Origin: an uncultured Pelagibacteraceae bacterium | GTDB taxonomy: Bacteria; Pseudomonadota; Alphaproteobacteria; Pelagibacterales; AG-422-B15 | Assembly: GCA_902525575.1 (NCBI GenBank) | Contig: CABZHU010000007.1 | Span: 1-46,443 of the forward strand | Length of the DNA stretch: 46,443 nucleotides | Reading direction: 5' to 3' | Shown: positions 1-8,605 of the stretch, in pieces | How the letters are laid out: the number at the start of each line of letters is the position of its first letter | Numbering within the stretch: position 1 is the stretch's first letter | Program-made: the position numbers and the translations under genes | Notes under the pieces: generated by a model | Told to the model about the DNA's origin: nothing | The model's database searches: none | What the model saw: the letters and a program-made list of their open reading frames with translations, nothing else

Positions 1-1
1 T

Positions 2-742
2 TCCGAATGTAAAAAAATCATTGATATGAAATATAGAGTTTTGGTTACAACTTTGACCAAACGGATGGCTGAAGATTTATCAGAGTATATGCACGAGAAT
101 GGAATTAAAGTTAAGTATATGCACTCAGACATCGATACTTTAGAAAGAATTGAAATAATTAGAGATTTAAGAAAAGGTATGTTCGATGTTCTGGTTGGAA
201 TTAATTTGCTTAGAGAAGGACTCGATATACCTGAGTGCGCGTTAGTGGCTATTCTTGATGCTGATAAAGAGGGGTTCTTAAGATCTGAAAGATCGCTTGT
301 TCAAACCATTGGAAGAGCAGCTCGAAATGTCGATGGCCGGGTGATTCTTTATGCTGATAAAGAGACGGAGAGTATTAAAAAAGCAATAAAAGAGACTGAT
401 AGAAGAAGAGAGATTCAAAAACAATTTAATCTAGAAAATAATATCACTCCTGAAACTATTAAAAGAGATATTAGTGATATTTTAGAGAGCATATATGAAA
501 ACGATAGGGTTAACGTTGAATTAGACAGTGAGAATAAGAATCTTGTAGGAGATAATTTGCAAAAGCATATCAAAGGGCTTAAAAAGAACATGATTGATCT
601 AGCTGATGACTTGAATTTTGAGGAAGCTGCTAAGTTAAGAGATGAAATAAAAAGGCTTGAAAATAATCAATTAGAATTGCCACCTAATAATCTTAGACAA
701 TATAAGAAGAATAGAAGAAGTAAAAGGAAGTATTTCACATAA
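2..742 (+). CDS. uvrB: UvrABC excinuclease subunit B, C-terminal part (cut by window start)
   Basis: UvrB is the damage-verifying helicase-like subunit of nucleotide excision repair; it loads on DNA with UvrA and then recruits UvrC. Only the last 246 residues are present, and the frame is open to base 2, so the gene starts upstream. Visible are helicase motif V ([11 protein letters not shown]), motif VI (QTIGRAARN) and a C-terminal UVR motif ([15 protein letters not shown]) that contacts UvrC. The first ATG, at 26, is internal: the preceding codons continue the family sequence. The next gene starts on the base after the stop codon. uvrC follows 2 kb downstream on the same strand. Identification is secure. 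Confidence 0.97.
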   Translation, partial: SECKKIIDMKYRVLVTTLTKRMAEDLSEYMHENGIKVKYMHSDIDTLERIEIIRDLRKGMFDVLVGINLLREGLDIPECALVAILDADKEGFLRSERSLVQTIGRAARNVDGRVILYADKETESIKKAIKETDRRREIQKQFNLENNITPETIKRDISDILESIYENDRVNVELDSENKNLVGDNLQKHIKGLKKNMIDLADDLNFEEAAKLRDEIKRLENNQLELPPNNLRQYKKNRRSKRKYFT

Positions 743-1675
743 ATGTTTGTCGATATTTTAATACTATTGATTGGACTTGTATTATTGCTATATAGCGCTG
801 ATGTGATGATAAATTCCTCCGATTTAATTGCAAAAAAATTTCAACTGTCACCTATTCTTATAGGACTAACAATTGTTGCATTCGGTACATCTGCTCCCGA
901 ACTGGTTATTACCTTATTCGCAGCTTTTAGAGAAATCCCGGCGACAGATGCGATAATTGGTAACATTATTGGCTCAAACATTGCAAATATTCTGCTTATT
1001 TTAGGCACAGCCTCACTTTTTTTTAAAATAGATTTAAGCAGTATTGGACTTAAAGATAATATTTTTTTGTTAATACTGACATCCTATTTTGCAGCAATGT
1101 TCTATATTGCAAGCTCTCTAAGCTTTACAATTATTATTGGATTAGTAGTCTTTGTAATACTTTTTTTGAATTTACTTAAAAATTACGAGTCTCATAATGA
1201 GGAAGAAGAATTCAGAGAATTTGGCAATAGAACTTACTTAATTCTTTTATTTTCATTTATTGGCATCTTTATCGGTGGAAAAATATTTTTAGACAGTTCA
1301 CTTAATATATTTACAACTTTTGGACTAGAGGAAACAATAATAGGAATATCTATTTTAGCCATTGGCACTTCACTTCCTGAACTAGCAACTGTAGTAATTT
1401 CTTATATAAGAAAAAAAGGCTCTATTGGCATTGGTAATATTATTGGAAGCAATATAATGAATATTCTTTTTGTTTTCTTACCAGGGGCAATAGTTATTAA
1501 ATCAAGAAACTTGGATTTTCCATTAGAAAATATTGAGATTGTCCATATTAATGCCTTAGTATTAGTAACATTAATAATAACAGTTATGTCAATGTTAAAA
1601 CTGAAACTGAATAAAATATTTGCTTTGGGTTTTCTTGCTTCGTATGCAATATATATAGGATATTCACTATCATGA
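743..1675 (+). CDS. CaCA-family Na+/Ca2+ (cation) exchanger, YrbG-like
   Basis: This 310-residue inner-membrane protein belongs to the Ca2+:cation antiporter superfamily, which extrudes Ca2+ in exchange for Na+ or H+. Two inverted alpha repeats are plain: AFGTSAPELV near residues 46-55 followed by IIGNIIGSNIANILL, and AIGTSLPELA near 206-215 followed by GNIIGSNIMNILF. The acidic residue of each GTSxPEL repeat is the ion ligand in known members. About ten hydrophobic segments fill the rest. The start codon directly abuts the uvrB stop and the end overlaps the next gene by four bases (ATGA), so it is probably co-transcribed. The ion transported cannot be read from sequence. Confidence 0.9.
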   Translation: MFVDILILLIGLVLLLYSADVMINSSDLIAKKFQLSPILIGLTIVAFGTSAPELVITLFAAFREIPATDAIIGNIIGSNIANILLILGTASLFFKIDLSSIGLKDNIFLLILTSYFAAMFYIASSLSFTIIIGLVVFVILFLNLLKNYESHNEEEEFREFGNRTYLILLFSFIGIFIGGKIFLDSSLNIFTTFGLEETIIGISILAIGTSLPELATVVISYIRKKGSIGIGNIIGSNIMNILFVFLPGAIVIKSRNLDFPLENIEIVHINALVLVTLIITVMSMLKLKLNKIFALGFLASYAIYIGYSLS

Positions 1676-2397
1676 AAAAACATACCATTTTAATTACAGG
1701 AGGTGCTCAAAGAATTGGCAAGGCCATTGCATTAAGTTTGAAGAATAATAACCTCAATTTTATAATTCATTATAATAACTCGATTAAAGAGGCAAAAGAT
1801 TTAAAAAATAGTCTCATAAAATCTGGAAATCAATGTGAAATAATTAAGTGCGATTTAAATAAACCAGGTCAAGTTTCAAAAATAATCTTAAAATCAAAAA
1901 GAATTTTTGGATCTGTCGATTTTCTTGTTAACAATGCTTCACTATTTTTAAATGATAATATTGAAACACTCAGTGATGGCTTGTGGTACGATCATATGAA
2001 TATAAATTTATATGCGCCTTTAATACTATCCAAAGAATTTAAAAAGCACTTACCAAAAAAGTCCAATGGACATATCATAAATATTTTAGATCAAAATGTA
2101 GTCAACGCTGACACTTCATTTCTTTCTTACTCGATTGCAAAGGCTGCTCTATTTGCGGCAACACCAATATTAGCTAAATCTTTTGCTCCAAATATAAGAG
2201 TTAATTCAATTGGTCCCGGACCAACTTTAAAAAATATTCATCAATCAAAGAAACACTTTGATAAGTCATTGAAAAATACAATTTTAAAGATTGGTTCACC
2301 TCCAGAAGAAATAGCAAAATCAGTTAAATTTCTGCTTGAATCAAAGTCAATTACAGGCCAATTTATAGCCGTTGACGGGGGAGAGCATTTATCATGA
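1672..2397 (+). CDS. SDR-family pteridine reductase, FolM-like (dihydromonapterin/dihydrofolate reductase)
   Basis: A 241-residue short-chain dehydrogenase/reductase. The N-terminal nucleotide motif is TGGAQRIGKAIA at residues 9-20; the arginine inside this glycine motif is typical of FolM and PTR1 pteridine reductases that use NADPH. NNAS and the catalytic Y153-x3-K157 pair are present. The C-terminus ends with the usual GQFIAVDGG block. It overlaps its neighbours on both sides by four bases (ATGA), and the next gene is folB, so a pterin or folate role is likely. Known FolM reduces dihydromonapterin and, weakly, dihydrofolate. Assignment to FolM rather than a generic SDR is inferred from motif and context. 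Confidence 0.8.
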   Translation: MKKHTILITGGAQRIGKAIALSLKNNNLNFIIHYNNSIKEAKDLKNSLIKSGNQCEIIKCDLNKPGQVSKIILKSKRIFGSVDFLVNNASLFLNDNIETLSDGLWYDHMNINLYAPLILSKEFKKHLPKKSNGHIINILDQNVVNADTSFLSYSIAKAALFAATPILAKSFAPNIRVNSIGPGPTLKNIHQSKKHFDKSLKNTILKIGSPPEEIAKSVKFLLESKSITGQFIAVDGGEHLS

Positions 2398-2819
2398 ACC
2401 ATAAAAATGTACTAAAAATTAGCGATTTAAAATCAAATACTGATTTAGTAGATCAATTGTCAGGATATGATTTGATATTTTTGAATGATTTTATAATTGA
2501 TGCAAACATTGGTGTCTACAAACATGAAAAGTTAAAACGGCAGCCACTTCGAATAAATGTTATCGCTAAAGTTAAAAATCCTAAAACAATTAACGACAGC
2601 AGATTGCAAAGTGTTGTTTGCTATAATCAAATATCAAAAAAAATAAAAAAAATTATAGGTGCTGGCCATACAGTTCTTCTTGAGAAATTGGCTGAAAAGA
2701 TATTTCAGGAATGTTTCAAAAATAAAAGAATTGAGACAATGAAAATTAGACTAGAAAAATTGGACGCAATAAAAGAGGCTGCGAGTGCTGGTATTGAAAT
2801 TGAGCGCTCACGCGCTTAA
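2394..2819 (+). CDS. folB: dihydroneopterin aldolase
   Basis: FolB cleaves 7,8-dihydroneopterin to 6-hydroxymethyl-dihydropterin in folate synthesis. The core begins near residue 27 (LIFLNDFIIDANIGVYKHEK) and contains the conserved glutamate E45 in the YKHEK block, a tyrosine in VVCYNQI, and a lysine in RLEKLDAI, matching the family's active-site pattern. About 25 extra N-terminal residues precede the core, as in other alphaproteobacterial FolB proteins. It is translationally coupled to the FolM-like gene by an ATGA overlap. Only one base separates its stop from the uvrC start codon that follows. Confidence 0.9.
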   Translation: MNHKNVLKISDLKSNTDLVDQLSGYDLIFLNDFIIDANIGVYKHEKLKRQPLRINVIAKVKNPKTINDSRLQSVVCYNQISKKIKKIIGAGHTVLLEKLAEKIFQECFKNKRIETMKIRLEKLDAIKEAASAGIEIERSRA

Positions 2820-2821
2820 AA

Positions 2822-4655
2822 ATGAATAGTACAGAAAATCTAAAAGAAATTATAAATCAATCTCCTACTTCTGCAGGTATTTACAAAATGCTGAATGAAA
2901 AAGATGAAATACTCTACGTAGGAAAAGCCAAGAATATACAAAATCGTCTTAAAAGTTACCTGAATGGTAACAATTTATCAAACCGCATAAAAAGAATGGT
3001 TAGTAAAATATCAACCATTGACGTTGTGATTACACAAACTGAAAAGGAAGCATTACTTTTAGAGGCAAATTTAATCAAGAAACTAAAACCACCATTTAAT
3101 ATACTTCTTCGTGATGACAAATCTTTTCCTTATATCTTTATTAACCATGAACAAGAATATCCTCAAATTACAAAACATAGAGGTAAGCAAAAATTTAAAG
3201 GAAAGTATTTCGGTCCTTTTGCAACAATCAACTCTCTTAATTATACATTAAAAATATTACAGAAAGTTTTCTTACTGCGTTCATGTGACGATACAATATT
3301 TGAAAACAGATCAAAACCTTGTCTTCTTTATCAAATTGAACGCTGCAGCGGTCCTTGTGTGAATGATACAATTAATAAGAAAGACTACAATTCAACAGTA
3401 AAAAATGCTGAAAATTTTCTTTCAGGCCATCACAGCACTCTACAGGCAGAACTCTCAAAAAAGATGGAAAGAGAAAGTGAAATTTTGAATTATGAAAAAG
3501 CTGCAAGCTACAGAGATAAAATTGAAGCTTTAACTCAAATACAAAGTCAACAAAATATAAACTTGCATGACATTAAAAATACTGACGTGATATCTATTTC
3601 AAGAAAAGGAAACAAATCTTGCGTGCAGGTATTCATATACAGATCAGGTCAGAATTGGGGAAATAGATCATACTTTCCAAAACATGGAGAAGAAGTCGAA
3701 ACTTATGAAATATTAGAGAGGTTTATAGTTGATTTTTATACAAAGTATTCACCTCCAAAAAATGTACTCATAAATACCCCCATTAATAATTCTAAGCTCA
3801 TTAAAAATTCTCTAAAATCGATTTATTCTTATCAAACAAATTTTTCAATCCCAAAAAAAGGGTAAAAAATTAGAAATTATTAATTATGCGATAAGGAATT
3901 CCGAATTATCATTAAAAAATCATATTACTCAGTCGTTCTCTGATAAAGAAAATTTAAAAGCCTTAAAGAAAGATCTAGGAATTGCCCTTGATATTAATCG
4001 AATAGAAGCTTTTGATAACAGTCACTTATTTGGCAAAAATGCTGTTGGTGCCATGATTGTATTTTCAAAAGAAGGTTTTGATAAAAAGTCTTATAGAAAG
4101 TTTAATATTGACTCAAACAAGGTTAAACCTGGAGATGATTATGGTATGATGCGGCATGTTCTCGAGAGAAGGTTTTCTTCTGAAGCAATAAAAAATCAAA
4201 AAAAATATCAAAATTTACCTGAGCTTCTCATAATAGATGGTGGCAAAGGCCACTATGATTTGGCTAAAAAAATATTAGAAGAGAAAAATTTAAGTGAAAT
4301 TAAATTAGCGTCAATTTTTAAGGGCGAAGGAAGAAAGGAGAGCCTAGATCAGATTATTTTCAATGATAAGAAAAATTATATAAAAAAAGATACACCTTCA
4401 TTTTTCTTTATGCAAAGGCTCAGAGATGAATCACATAGATATGCTATTGGTGCTCATAGAGACAAAAGAAAAAAAGAAATGCATACATCAGAATTGGAAC
4501 CCATTGAAGGTTTGGGAAGAGTTAGAAAAAAGCTACTACTGAATCATTTTGGGTCAGTTAAAAATATTAAAACTGCATCATCTCAAGATATTATGAAGGT
4601 TAAGGGAATAAGCAGGTTGCTATCAGAAAAAATATATGCTTACTTTAATGATTGA
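2822..4655 (+). pseudogene. uvrC: UvrABC excinuclease subunit C, interrupted by a one-base frameshift
   Basis: UvrC makes both incisions in nucleotide excision repair. The first frame (2822-3865) holds the GIY-YIG nuclease domain (SAGIYKML, YVGKAKN), the Cys-rich segment and the UVR motif (NYEKAASYRDKIEAL), and stops after SIPKKG. The remaining protein continues without a break in the frame one base later: KKLEIINYAIRN, IEAFDNSH with the RNase H-like Asp, IIDGGKG, RDESHRYAIGAHR, and two C-terminal helix-hairpin-helices. Removing one A from the A7 run at 3853-3859 joins them into a 610-residue protein, the normal UvrC length. Nothing else in the gene is degraded. It may be a sequencing error in a homopolymer, a recent mutation, or a gene rescued by slippage. 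The identity is certain; its status is not. Confidence 0.93.
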
Positions 4656-5197
4656 TGTCCAAATTGCCAAACATATTAACAATTTCAAGAATATTACTGC
4701 TTCCAGTCCTTATAATTTTAATTTTCTCTGATTCAAATTTAATAAATTTCTTATCAATAGTTTTATTTATTGTGATGTCGATTACCGATTATCTTGATGG
4801 TTTAATTGCTAGGAAGACAAAAAACACTTCAAATTTTGGAAAAATGCTTGATCCCATCGCTGATAAACTCTTCGTAGTTCTTATCTTAGTTACTTTTATT
4901 TCAGATGGGATGTTGTTAGGAATACATCTGATACCTGCATATCTAATTATAGCTAGAGAAATATTTATTTCTGGCTTGAGAGAATATGCATCAAGTGATG
5001 TTAATAAAAAAGAAATACCTGTATCAAATTTAGGTAAATATAAAACTGCGGCTCAAATGGGCAGCTTATTTTTGATACTCTTAGCTGATGTTTACAGCAG
5101 CTTATTATTAATTAACAATTTTGGTATAGCACTTTTATGGATTGCTATGATCGCATCGGTATATAGTGGATATCAATACTATAGAAATATTTTTTGA
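4655..5197 (+). CDS. pgsA: CDP-diacylglycerol-glycerol-3-phosphate 3-phosphatidyltransferase
   Basis: PgsA transfers the phosphatidyl group from CDP-diacylglycerol to glycerol-3-phosphate, the first committed step to phosphatidylglycerol, in the inner membrane. With the ATG at 4655 it has 180 residues and several membrane segments. The CDP-alcohol phosphotransferase motif is complete: D45-x2-D48-G49-x2-A52-R53-x8-G62-x3-D66-x3-D70. The ATG shares its A with the uvrC TGA stop; a TTG one codon earlier (4652) is possible but less likely. uvrC-pgsA is a common gene pair. The stop codon touches that of the convergent ilvE with no gap. Confidence 0.93.
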   Translation: MSKLPNILTISRILLLPVLIILIFSDSNLINFLSIVLFIVMSITDYLDGLIARKTKNTSNFGKMLDPIADKLFVVLILVTFISDGMLLGIHLIPAYLIIAREIFISGLREYASSDVNKKEIPVSNLGKYKTAAQMGSLFLILLADVYSSLLLINNFGIALLWIAMIASVYSGYQYYRNIF

Positions 5198-6079
5198 CTA
5201 TGATCTCACTAGATCGTGATAGTCTTGCATGAACTGAAAATTTTGACTTTCATCGCCAGTCTTAAATTTAATGCTATCAATTGATTGTATAGGAGTGATT
5301 TCAGCGGCCGTCCCAGTTAAAAAAGCCTCGTCATAGTTAGTTATTTCATCCGGCATTATATGTTTTTCCTCAACTGAAAATCCTTTTTTTGTCACCATCT
5401 CAATAACTGTTTGCCTAGTGATGCCATTTAGAAAACAATCTGGTATAGGTGTATGTATTGTTTCATCTTTTATAAAGAATATGTTCGCTCCGGTTCCTTC
5501 AGCTATATAACCTCTGTAATCAAGCATAAGAGCGTCATTGTAACCATTGCTCTCTGCATATTCCTTTGACATTGTGCAAATAACATAAGGACCTGATGCT
5601 TTAGCTTCACATGGAGCTGTATCAGGTGCTGGTCGTTTCCAGGGTGATGTGATCAATCTTAGACCCACTTTTCTATCTTCTATTTTGAAATATGATGCCC
5701 AATCATCCCAGACTGCGATGGCAACATTTATATCAGCATTAGAAGTAGATAATCCCATCTGTTGACTTCCACGCCAGGCAATTGGACGAACATAACAATC
5801 TTGATAACCCATCTTACTTATTAGTTCATTTTTGGCCTGATTAATTTCTTCCTGAGTATAGGGGATTTTTATACCAACCGTTTCAGCTGACTTAAACAGT
5901 CTTTTCGTATGCTCTTCAGATTTAAATATTTTTCCTTTATAAGCCCTCTCACCTTCAAATACAGAACTTGCATAATGAAGTCCTTGTGTAATGACATGAC
6001 ATTTAGCATCATTCCAAGGAACAAATTTGCCATTCATCCATATAAAGCCATCTCTGTTGTCAAATGGTGGTATTTCCAT
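5198..6079 (-). CDS. ilvE: branched-chain amino acid aminotransferase (class IV)
   Basis: A PLP enzyme of fold type IV that interconverts leucine, isoleucine and valine with their keto acids. It has 293 residues, the usual length. The PLP lysine is K160 in CEAKASGPY and the cofactor-binding glutamate lies in AEGTGANIF at E194, close to the E. coli IlvE numbering. It is transcribed alone, divergently from the MarR/OmpR/EnvZ genes and tail-to-tail with pgsA. As far as I recall, this neighbourhood (aminotransferase beside a MarR-OmpR pair) recurs in alphaproteobacteria. No Shine-Dalgarno sequence is evident before its ATG. A D-amino-acid or aminodeoxychorismate role is less likely given the motifs. 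Confidence 0.9.
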   Translation of the reverse strand: MEIPPFDNRDGFIWMNGKFVPWNDAKCHVITQGLHYASSVFEGERAYKGKIFKSEEHTKRLFKSAETVGIKIPYTQEEINQAKNELISKMGYQDCYVRPIAWRGSQQMGLSTSNADINVAIAVWDDWASYFKIEDRKVGLRLITSPWKRPAPDTAPCEAKASGPYVICTMSKEYAESNGYNDALMLDYRGYIAEGTGANIFFIKDETIHTPIPDCFLNGITRQTVIEMVTKKGFSVEEKHIMPDEITNYDEAFLTGTAAEITPIQSIDSIKFKTGDESQNFQFMQDYHDLVRS

Positions 6080-6162
6080 AAATATTTTATTTAGTTTAAG
6101 AATAGATTACATAACAGAAAAACTCCTTGATTAATATATATTTTTATCGTAACTATGTCATA

Positions 6163-6639
6163 GTGGCTGACTTAAATACATCCAATAGCAAAGCATCGTC
6201 TCTGCTCTATCTTCGTGAAGACCGCATCAAAATTTCATTAAATAATTTTTTTGAGGCTAATAGAATATTTGAAAAAGAAATATTTAATAATTTAGACGAT
6301 GAAGAGCTTGGCATAGCTGATATTAGGTGTCTTTTAATAATAAACCTAAATCCTGGGATAATATTTAATGAACTGTTAAATATTCTTGATATCAGAAAAC
6401 AAAGTTTGAATAGAGTTTTAAGAATTTTGTTAAAAGAAAAATTTATTATTCAAAAAATTAATTCTGATGATGGCAGAAAAAAGAACTTATATCTCACCGA
6501 TGTTGCTAAAGAAAAATTAAATGACGTTATTAAACCTTTAATAGACAAACTTTCAAAATCTTATGTTAAATCTGGGGCTAGCGCTGTTCAGGGATTTAAT
6601 ATGGTAGTAAACAGTTTAACAGAAAAAAATAATGAATAA
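6163..6639 (+). CDS. MarR-family transcriptional regulator, PetP-like
   Basis: A winged-helix regulator of 158 residues if it starts at the GTG at 6163. The frame is open to a TTG at 6127 (170 residues), but the conserved part only begins at SSLLYLREDRIKISL, which suits the shorter form; a TATATT box at 6137-6142 would also fall upstream of it. The recognition helix region is LNILDIRKQSLNRVLRILLKEKF, followed by a wing (SDDGRKKNLYLT). It overlaps the OmpR-type gene by eight bases. MarR-OmpR pairs of this kind are known as PetP-PetR in Rhodobacter capsulatus, where PetR is linked to bc1 expression; applying that role here is inference. The start site is uncertain. Confidence 0.78.
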   Translation: MADLNTSNSKASSLLYLREDRIKISLNNFFEANRIFEKEIFNNLDDEELGIADIRCLLIINLNPGIIFNELLNILDIRKQSLNRVLRILLKEKFIIQKINSDDGRKKNLYLTDVAKEKLNDVIKPLIDKLSKSYVKSGASAVQGFNMVVNSLTEKNNE

Positions 6640-7309
6640 AAATCTGCAACACTTACTTATTGTTGACGATGATGACAAAATTAGAAACCTTTTAAAATCA
6701 TATTTAATAGAACATGGCTTTCTCATTTCTACTGCTGCTAATGCAGAAGAGGCCAAAGAGTTACTTAAGTATATAGTTTTTGATCTACTAATCGTAGATA
6801 TCATGATGCCAGGACAAGATGGCTACGAGCTCACAAAGGATATAAGACAGTCATCTCTCACGCCTATAATCCATCTAACGGCTATGAATGAGTCAGAGAA
6901 TAGAGTTCATGGACTCGAAATTGGCGCTGATGATTATTTAAGTAAACCTTTTGAACCAAAGGAATTACTACTAAGAATAAGAAATATAATTAATAAAACA
7001 TCGACTAAAAATATTAAAAGTAAGATCCAACTAGATAATATAGTAATAGATTTATCAAGTGGGTCCATAAAAGGAAGAACAGCAGACTTATCGCTTAATC
7101 AAAATGAGTTAAAAATTTTGCAACTCCTCTCCGCTAACCCAGGCAAGTCATTTTCTAGAGATCAATTAATAAAAGAGTTAAATTTTTCGCAGGAACGTAC
7201 ATTAGATGTATGTATTAATAGGTTGAGAAAGAAAATTGAAAAGAATCCCAAAATACCTAGATTTTTGCGAACAAAAAGAGGTTCAGGATATGAACTGTGG
7301 ATTGATTAG
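6632..7309 (+). CDS. OmpR/PetR-type DNA-binding response regulator
   Basis: A 225-residue two-component response regulator. The receiver domain (residues about 7-120) has the acidic pocket D12-D14, phosphorylation site D56 in LLIVDIMMPG, T83 and K105. The C-terminal winged helix (about 130-225) shows the OmpR pattern: LSLNQNELKILQLL, the recognition helix TLDVCINRLRKKIE and the final RGSGYEL wing. It overlaps the MarR gene and is followed after three bases by its likely partner kinase. Target genes cannot be read from the sequence; an osmolarity-like, PetR-like or general envelope role is possible. Confidence 0.92.
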   Translation: MNKNLQHLLIVDDDDKIRNLLKSYLIEHGFLISTAANAEEAKELLKYIVFDLLIVDIMMPGQDGYELTKDIRQSSLTPIIHLTAMNESENRVHGLEIGADDYLSKPFEPKELLLRIRNIINKTSTKNIKSKIQLDNIVIDLSSGSIKGRTADLSLNQNELKILQLLSANPGKSFSRDQLIKELNFSQERTLDVCINRLRKKIEKNPKIPRFLRTKRGSGYELWID

Positions 7310-7312
7310 ATA

Positions 7313-8605
7313 ATGTTTAGAAATTTACTTCCTACAAGCTTACTCGGCCGAACAATTTTAATAGTTTTGTTTCCCATAGTTATGTTTCAATTAATTATTT
7401 TATCCTACTACTATAATAGTTTGTGGGAGCGTACCCTCAATAGGCTTTCGAGGTCAGTTGCAATGGAAATACAAATGGTTGCTAGACAATATGATGAAGG
7501 CCAAGGTTCTTTAATTAATATAAAAGATGTACAAGAAATATTTTTATTTGATATAAATACTTATGACAAGGTAGGATTTTTTGATGAAACAGAAAATTAT
7601 AATTCGCAAATTCTTAATAGTTTTAGTCAAGAACTAGCCACAAGAATTGAAAATCCTTTTTCAATCAAAGAGACGCTTAATGATACAATTGAAGTGATTA
7701 TACAATTTGACTCCTCATTTATAATGCTTACTTTTCCAAAAGATAGAATAACTACCGCTCGAAATCATATTTTTCTCGGTTGGCAGATTATATCCGCACT
7801 TATATTAGTTCTCATCTCTTATTTATTTCTTAAAAATCAAGTAAAACCAATTAGTAATTTGGCAAAGGCAGCGGAGCAATTTGGTAAAGGACAAGAGTTA
7901 GATAATTTTAAAATTTCAGGAGCTCTTGAAGTTAGACAGGCTGGTAAAGAATTTATAAAAATGAAGAATCGAATATTAAAACAAATTGATCAACGCTCTC
8001 TAATGCTTGCTGGGGTAAGTCATGATTTAAAGACACCATTGACCAGAATGAAACTAATAATAGAAACACTAGATAATAAGGATATAAAAAAAGATATTAA
8101 TGATGAAATTAATCATATGAATGAAATGCTAATTGAATACCTAGATTTCGCAGCCTCTGATGATTCAAAAGATAGGTCTGTGATTAACCCTATAGAAGCT
8201 ATCATTAAAATTAAAAATGATGTTCATTTTAGGAACCACAAAATTGAACTAGAGGTACTCAACGATGAGGCTGCAACGGTAAATGAAAATGTATTTGTGC
8301 GGTCAATAACAAATATTTTGAATAATGCGATTGATAAAGCAGGTAAAATTATTATCAAAGCTGAGGTGAATAGCAAAATGATTAAAATCAATATTCACGA
8401 CAACGGCCCAGGTATCGATGACGAAGAAAAAGCAAATGTATTCAAGCCCTTCTATAGGATTGACAAAAGTAGAAATCAAAACAAGACAAATTCAGGTTTA
8501 GGTCTGGCAACTACTAAATCACTACTAGGCTCAATAAACGGAAAAATAAGTTTGCATGATAGTTATTTAGGTGGCTTGGAAGTAGCTATAGTAATACAAA
8601 ATTAA
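7313..8605 (+). CDS. EnvZ-like sensor histidine kinase
   Basis: A 430-residue membrane sensor. Transmembrane segments lie near residues 12-31 and 155-173 with a periplasmic sensor region of about 120 residues between them. A HAMP linker follows (about 172-225), then the phosphoacceptor H237 in GVSHDLKTPLTR. The ATPase domain has the N box (NILNNAIDKA), G1 (DNGPGID), F (FKPFYRID) and G2 (GLGLAT) boxes, so it should be catalytically intact. The GVSHDLKTPLTRM motif and topology are of the EnvZ class. It is in one operon with the response regulator. Its last four bases overlap the 3' end of the convergent proC. Confidence 0.92.
   Translation: MFRNLLPTSLLGRTILIVLFPIVMFQLIILSYYYNSLWERTLNRLSRSVAMEIQMVARQYDEGQGSLINIKDVQEIFLFDINTYDKVGFFDETENYNSQILNSFSQELATRIENPFSIKETLNDTIEVIIQFDSSFIMLTFPKDRITTARNHIFLGWQIISALILVLISYLFLKNQVKPISNLAKAAEQFGKGQELDNFKISGALEVRQAGKEFIKMKNRILKQIDQRSLMLAGVSHDLKTPLTRMKLIIETLDNKDIKKDINDEINHMNEMLIEYLDFAASDDSKDRSVINPIEAIIKIKNDVHFRNHKIELEVLNDEAATVNENVFVRSITNILNNAIDKAGKIIIKAEVNSKMIKINIHDNGPGIDDEEKANVFKPFYRIDKSRNQNKTNSGLGLATTKSLLGSINGKISLHDSYLGGLEVAIVIQN

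Noticed and set aside
1402-1683. 93-residue ORF antisense to the CaCA exchanger
   Set aside because: Fully overlapped by a well-identified gene and without recognisable features.
3866-4052. Apparent 187-base intergenic gap between two uvrC-like genes
   Set aside because: Translating the shifted frame gives continuous UvrC sequence, so this is coding DNA of one split gene, not two genes with a spacer.
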